Part shown: one piece after another, positions 23,080 through 26,075 of the stretch
How positions within the stretch are numbered: the first letter of the stretch is position 1
Layout of the letters: each line of letters opens with the position of its first letter
Assembly: GCA_047629355.1 (NCBI GenBank)
Contig: JBLHWU010000075.1
Location: forward strand, 1-26,075
From: CAYUNA01 sp047629355
GTDB taxonomy: Bacteria; Bacteroidota; Bacteroidia; Chitinophagales; Saprospiraceae
Length of the DNA: 26,075 nucleotides
Reading direction: 5' to 3'
Translations under genes and position numbers: made by a program
Notes under the pieces: generated by a model
Told to the model about the DNA's origin: nothing
Seen by the model: the letters and a program-made list of their open reading frames with translations, nothing else
Databases searched by the model: none

Positions 23080-24423
23080 CTAAACAACCATATTCAACAT
23101 TAAAATCATACCCAACGCCACCAATCCCAATATTCCCGTCATAGCCGTCCAACTCTTGAGTGTCTGCATTTCTGTTAAACCAAGATAGCGATTAACTAGC
23201 CAAAAACCACTGTCGTTAACGTGCGAAAAGCTACTCGCTCCAGCCGCAATACTCAATACAATCAAGGCTAATTGCATCTCAGAAAAGACCATATTTTCAA
23301 GGATAGGCGCCATAATACCTGCTGCCGTAATCATGGCAACTGTTGCTGAACCTTGCAAGATTCGGACAATTAATGCTAATAGAAATGCCAATAAAATAGG
23401 TGTCAAATTATAGACTACCATTTGTTCTGCTAACATTTTTCCTGCTCCGCTAGTGACCAACATTTGCTTGAAAACACCACCTGCTCCTGTAATTAAAATA
23501 ATAACGCCTGCGGGAGCAAGTGCTTTCATCGAAATTTCCTGTAAAGTTGACCTGCTGACTCCATAGCGAATGGCTAAAAAATACATTGCCAATAAGGTAC
23601 TGATAATCAAGGCAACAAATGGATGTCCGACAAAACCCAATAATTGTAAGTAATAATTATCTATTTCTCCAAAATATGCTTTGCTGGCAGTGTTTAATAA
23701 AATGAGTACAATCGGTAGTAAAATCAGGCTAAAAACTAAAAAAATGGAAGGCGCATTCTCTATTTTCAAGCGTTTTATTGGCTCAAATTGAATATTGGGA
23801 ACAGGTATAAAAAGCCGTTTTGAAATGTATTTTCCAAAAATTAAACCTGCCACGATAGTCGTTGGAATACCGACCATAAAACCAAATAAAATTATCCATC
23901 CTAAGTCCGCTTTTATTATATCTGCGACGGCAATAGGACCTGGGGTTGGTGGAATAAACGCATGCGTTACCGCCAAACTTGCCAATAAAGGAATCGCAAA
24001 AAACAGCAAGGATTTTCCAGTTTTTTTCTGCAAAGCATACAAAACAGGGACTAAAATAATAAAGGCTACATCAAAAAAAACGGGAATCGCAATCATAAAT
24101 CCAGCGAGCGACAATGCGACTGGTGAACGTTCTGTACCGAATTTTTTGAGCAAAAAATGGGAGAGTTGTTCTGTTGCTCCGCTATGCTCCAAAATTGCTC
24201 CGAATATCGCGCCCAGACCAACGATAGTTGCAACAAAACCAAGGGTGTTGCCCATTCCGTATTGAATGTTTTTCAAAATGATATCGAAAGGCATTCCTGT
24301 AAATAAGCCAACGGCAATGCTCGCAATTAATAAAGAAATAAAGGCATTCAAACGAACAGCCAATACTAAAATTAATAGAACAGCGATGCCACCAAGGAAA
24401 GCAAAGAGTAGTTGGTAATCCAT
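23080..24423 (-). CDS. gntP: Gluconate:H+ symporter of the GntP family
   Basis: This 447-residue inner-membrane protein has about 12-14 hydrophobic segments and the normal GntP length. Family features include the N-terminal LLILVLAVRLNAFISLLIAS, IPVFFDVAFIILVPVLYAL, the THAFIPPTPGPIAVADI segment, and the C-terminal region with LQGSATVAMITAAGIMAP and FSHVNDSGFWLVNRYLGL. It imports gluconate or a related sugar acid with protons. The gene follows the gnd coding region on the same strand with a 162-nt gap that carries an inverted-repeat element, and both probably belong to one transcript. Substrate specificity within the family (gluconate, idonate, fructuronate, glycerate) cannot be read from sequence alone, but the kinase-dehydrogenase partner points to gluconate. 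Confidence 0.92.
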   Translation of the reverse strand: MDYQLLFAFLGGIAVLLILVLAVRLNAFISLLIASIAVGLFTGMPFDIILKNIQYGMGNTLGFVATIVGLGAIFGAILEHSGATEQLSHFLLKKFGTERSPVALSLAGFMIAIPVFFDVAFIILVPVLYALQKKTGKSLLFFAIPLLASLAVTHAFIPPTPGPIAVADIIKADLGWIILFGFMVGIPTTIVAGLIFGKYISKRLFIPVPNIQFEPIKRLKIENAPSIFLVFSLILLPIVLILLNTASKAYFGEIDNYYLQLLGFVGHPFVALIISTLLAMYFLAIRYGVSRSTLQEISMKALAPAGVIILITGAGGVFKQMLVTSGAGKMLAEQMVVYNLTPILLAFLLALIVRILQGSATVAMITAAGIMAPILENMVFSEMQLALIVLSIAAGASSFSHVNDSGFWLVNRYLGLTEMQTLKSWTAMTGILGLVALGMILMLNMVV

Positions 24424-24441
24424 TTTTCGTTCTGTTTTTAT

Positions 24442-24581
24442 GGCTTATGAATGAATTTAGTGAACGTGCGCCGCCTGTGGCGGCGCGGAGGTAGTTTTTG
24501 AGGGGTAAAAATGTTTTTACAAACATTTTACCCCTCAAACTCCCTTTGTCAAAACACCTCCACTAAATTCATCCATGAGCC
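24442..24581. repeat. Two-hairpin repeat, copy e, with 21-bp flanking inverted repeat, inside the gluconate operon
   Basis: Outer arms (24442-24462 and 24561-24581) share ATGRATGAATTTAGTG with two mismatches over 21 bp. Inside are a GC-rich hairpin (GCGCCGCC-TGT-GGCGGCGC, about 24468-24486) and a long hairpin at 24497-24539 (TTTGAGGGGTAAAA with its complement). It fills almost the whole gap between gnd and gntP. In an operon it may set relative mRNA levels of the two genes. Confidence 0.75.
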
Positions 24582-24585
24582 ATTT

Positions 24586-26075
24586 TTATTCTTCCCAATC
24601 TGTATGAATAGCTTCTTCTCGATTATCCAAACGGCGGTAAGTGTGCGCGCCGAAAAAATCGCGTTGGGCTTGAATCAAATTAATCGATAAATAATTGGTA
24701 TGCAAGGATTTATAATAATTCAATGCAGCTGAAATAGCAGGAATGGCAATATTTGTTTCGCTCATTTGACCAACTAACTCTTTTGCATTAGAGAAAAGTG
24801 CATTGACGTATTTTTGAAAAACAGGCACTTCAAATAAATGCTCCGCATCCGGTTGACTTTCATAAGCTTCGATGACTACTTTCAGCATTTCAGAACGAAT
24901 AATACAGCCACCGCGCCAAATTTGCGCTAAATCTGCCATAGAAAAAGTCCAATTGTATCTTTTCGCAGCTTGTCGAATTAGATAAAAACCCTCCGCTACA
25001 GCAACCAATCGTGCGAAAAGAATCGCATCTTGGAATGTGTCTTTTGATAAATCTTTCTTCAATGTAATTTGACTATTATACTTACTTGAAAGTTCTTCCC
25101 GTAACGTTTTTTTACTCGACAAAATCCGTTCATTCATGGCAGCGGTAATCGTGGGCGCAGGTACACCTAAGTCAAGCGCTTCTTTGGTTGTCCAAAGTCC
25201 AGTACCTTTATGTCCCGCCACATCAAGAATTTGTTCTAAAAGAGACGAACTCTTTTGCTTTTTTCTTAAAATCTGAACGGTAATTTCTAACAAATAGCCT
25301 TGATGTAAAGAATCATTCCAACCGTCAAATATATCTGCTAATTCATCATTAGAATTCGTTAAACACTGCTTCCCGATAGCGTAAGCTTCGCTCAAAATTT
25401 GCATATCGGCATACTCGATACCGTTGTGAATCATTTTTACAAAATGCCCTGCACCATCTTGTCCAACCCAATTAACACAGGGTTTTCCGTCAGCAACAGC
25501 AGCTATTTTCTGTAAAATGGGTAATAATCGTTTCTTCGCGGTATCGCTCCCTGCGGGCATGATGCTCGGCCCTTCTAATGCACCTTTTTCACCACCAGAA
25601 ACGCCCATCCCAACAAATTCCAACCCTACGTTTTGGCAATGATTAAATCGTCTAATAGAATCTTTAAAGTAAGAATTTCCAGCATCTATAATTAGGTCAT
25701 TTTTATCTAAATGTGGACTTAGTTTTTCAACTAATTCATCAACAGGTGCGCCAGATTTCACCATCAAAAGAATAATTCTTGGTGTTTTTAATTGGCTAAC
25801 CAAATGCTGAATAGAGATTGATGGTAGAAAATTTAAATCTGTAAATTGATTGGTAAAGTCTTCTACAACCGTTTCCTCACCAGAGAACGGCAAATTGTAA
25901 ACAGCGACGCGGAGTCCTTTAGAGGCAAAGTTTCGAGCCAAACTCTTTCCCATTACACCAAGTCCAATAAGTCCTAAATCGCCTGTTAACTGTTCCTTTC
26001 TCATGCTTAATTGATTGGTAATTGCTGTTGTAATTGCGGATAAATTCTGGTCAATATTGACAACTATGGCATTTT
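24586..26075 (-). CDS. gnd: 6-phosphogluconate dehydrogenase (decarboxylating), fused in frame to the C-terminus of a gluconokinase; N-terminus beyond the window
   Basis: From ATG 26004 the Gnd part is 472 residues, close to the family norm of about 470. It oxidatively decarboxylates 6-phosphogluconate to ribulose-5-phosphate. Visible features are the Rossmann start LIGLGVMGKSLARNFASKG (residues 12-30), GVSGGEKGALEGPSIMPAGS in the substrate site, the catalytic Lys and Asn in HFVKMIHNGIEY, and the C-terminal LIQAQRDFFGAHTYRRLD. Upstream of ATG 26004 the same frame has no stop up to the window edge: 23 further codons encode a stretch containing IVVVNIDQNLSAIT, which fits the C-terminal tail of GntK-type gluconokinases. 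The gene is therefore probably a gntK-gnd fusion. Independent initiation at ATG 26004 cannot be excluded. After the first beta-strand the usual NRS/NRT that reads the NADP 2'-phosphate is replaced by N37-L-P39. It lies upstream of gntP on the same strand. Confidence 0.93.
   Translation of the reverse strand, partial: NAIVVNIDQNLSAITTAITNQLSMRKEQLTGDLGLIGLGVMGKSLARNFASKGLRVAVYNLPFSGEETVVEDFTNQFTDLNFLPSISIQHLVSQLKTPRIILLMVKSGAPVDELVEKLSPHLDKNDLIIDAGNSYFKDSIRRFNHCQNVGLEFVGMGVSGGEKGALEGPSIMPAGSDTAKKRLLPILQKIAAVADGKPCVNWVGQDGAGHFVKMIHNGIEYADMQILSEAYAIGKQCLTNSNDELADIFDGWNDSLHQGYLLEITVQILRKKQKSSSLLEQILDVAGHKGTGLWTTKEALDLGVPAPTITAAMNERILSSKKTLREELSSKYNSQITLKKDLSKDTFQDAILFARLVAVAEGFYLIRQAAKRYNWTFSMADLAQIWRGGCIIRSEMLKVVIEAYESQPDAEHLFEVPVFQKYVNALFSNAKELVGQMSETNIAIPAISAALNYYKSLHTNYLSINLIQAQRDFFGAHTYRRLDNREEAIHTDWEE
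26005..26075 (-). other. gntK: C-terminal tail of a gluconokinase domain (GntK), continuous with gnd
   Basis: The 23 complete codons before the gnd ATG read through without a stop and include IVVVNIDQNLSAIT. GntK proteins, as recalled for E. coli, end with a comparable strand-helix segment (VLVVDIDQPLEGVV). Gluconokinase phosphorylates gluconate to 6-phosphogluconate, the substrate of Gnd. The rest of the kinase, including its P-loop, lies outside the window, so the domain call rests on this tail and on context. Confidence 0.6.

Overview
This window comes from a Bacteroidota genome, probably the Saprospiria or a related marine or freshwater lineage, but the placement below phylum is inference. 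The evidence is three secreted proteins with C-terminal type IX secretion (T9SS) sorting domains, a hybrid two-component regulator with beta-propeller, Y_Y_Y, kinase, receiver and AraC modules, lipoproteins with FLSC/IISC lipoboxes, promoters of the TTG-N17-20-TAnnTTTG type, and AT-rich start regions without Shine-Dalgarno sequences. No rRNA, tRNA, CRISPR array or intact transposase was seen.

Layout. 1-2806: a T9SS-exported pappalysin-type (M43) metalloprotease with Cys-rich repeats, closed by a terminator. 3095-4934: an intergenic repeat, then an orphan methyltransferase resembling the unusual polyketide-starter methyltransferases of the AprA type. 4937-5731: a mosaic of repeats leading into the promoter of katG (5732-7975); a 150-bp MITE lies in the katG leader. 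8280-8978: a DUF1826 protein with an Fe(II)/2-oxoglutarate oxygenase-like residue pattern. 9488-13572: a hybrid two-component sensor/regulator broken by one frameshift and two in-frame stops. 14022-18631: a small relic ORF, a YHYH-domain lipoprotein, a sulfatase-like lipoprotein broken by one in-frame stop, and a di-heme cytochrome c peroxidase with a T9SS tail. 19001-20392: an S41-family peptidase. 20642-21907 (minus): an ice-binding (DUF3494) T9SS protein. 21908-23079: a gene-free region full of inverted-repeat elements. 23080-26075 (minus): gluconate permease GntP and 6-phosphogluconate dehydrogenase, the latter fused in frame to the tail of a gluconokinase.

How the genes work together. 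The clearest pathway is gluconate use: GntP imports gluconate, the kinase half phosphorylates it, and the Gnd half converts 6-phosphogluconate to ribulose-5-phosphate. The last two steps appear to sit on one polypeptide, whose N-terminal part runs off the window edge. The YHYH, sulfatase-like and di-heme peroxidase genes form a second candidate unit acting at or beyond the cell surface. Its likely upstream regulator and its sulfatase are both damaged, which suggests coordinated decay of part of the module.

The intergenic DNA is unusually rich in repeats. A two-hairpin element occurs about seven times with compensatory stem changes. A MITE family has AAGTAnGTGAC ends, a second one has TTCTTTGA...CCGTG ends, and there are a 16-bp tandem repeat and an 18-base motif shared by two long leaders. 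All matches were made by eye; none was confirmed by a database search.
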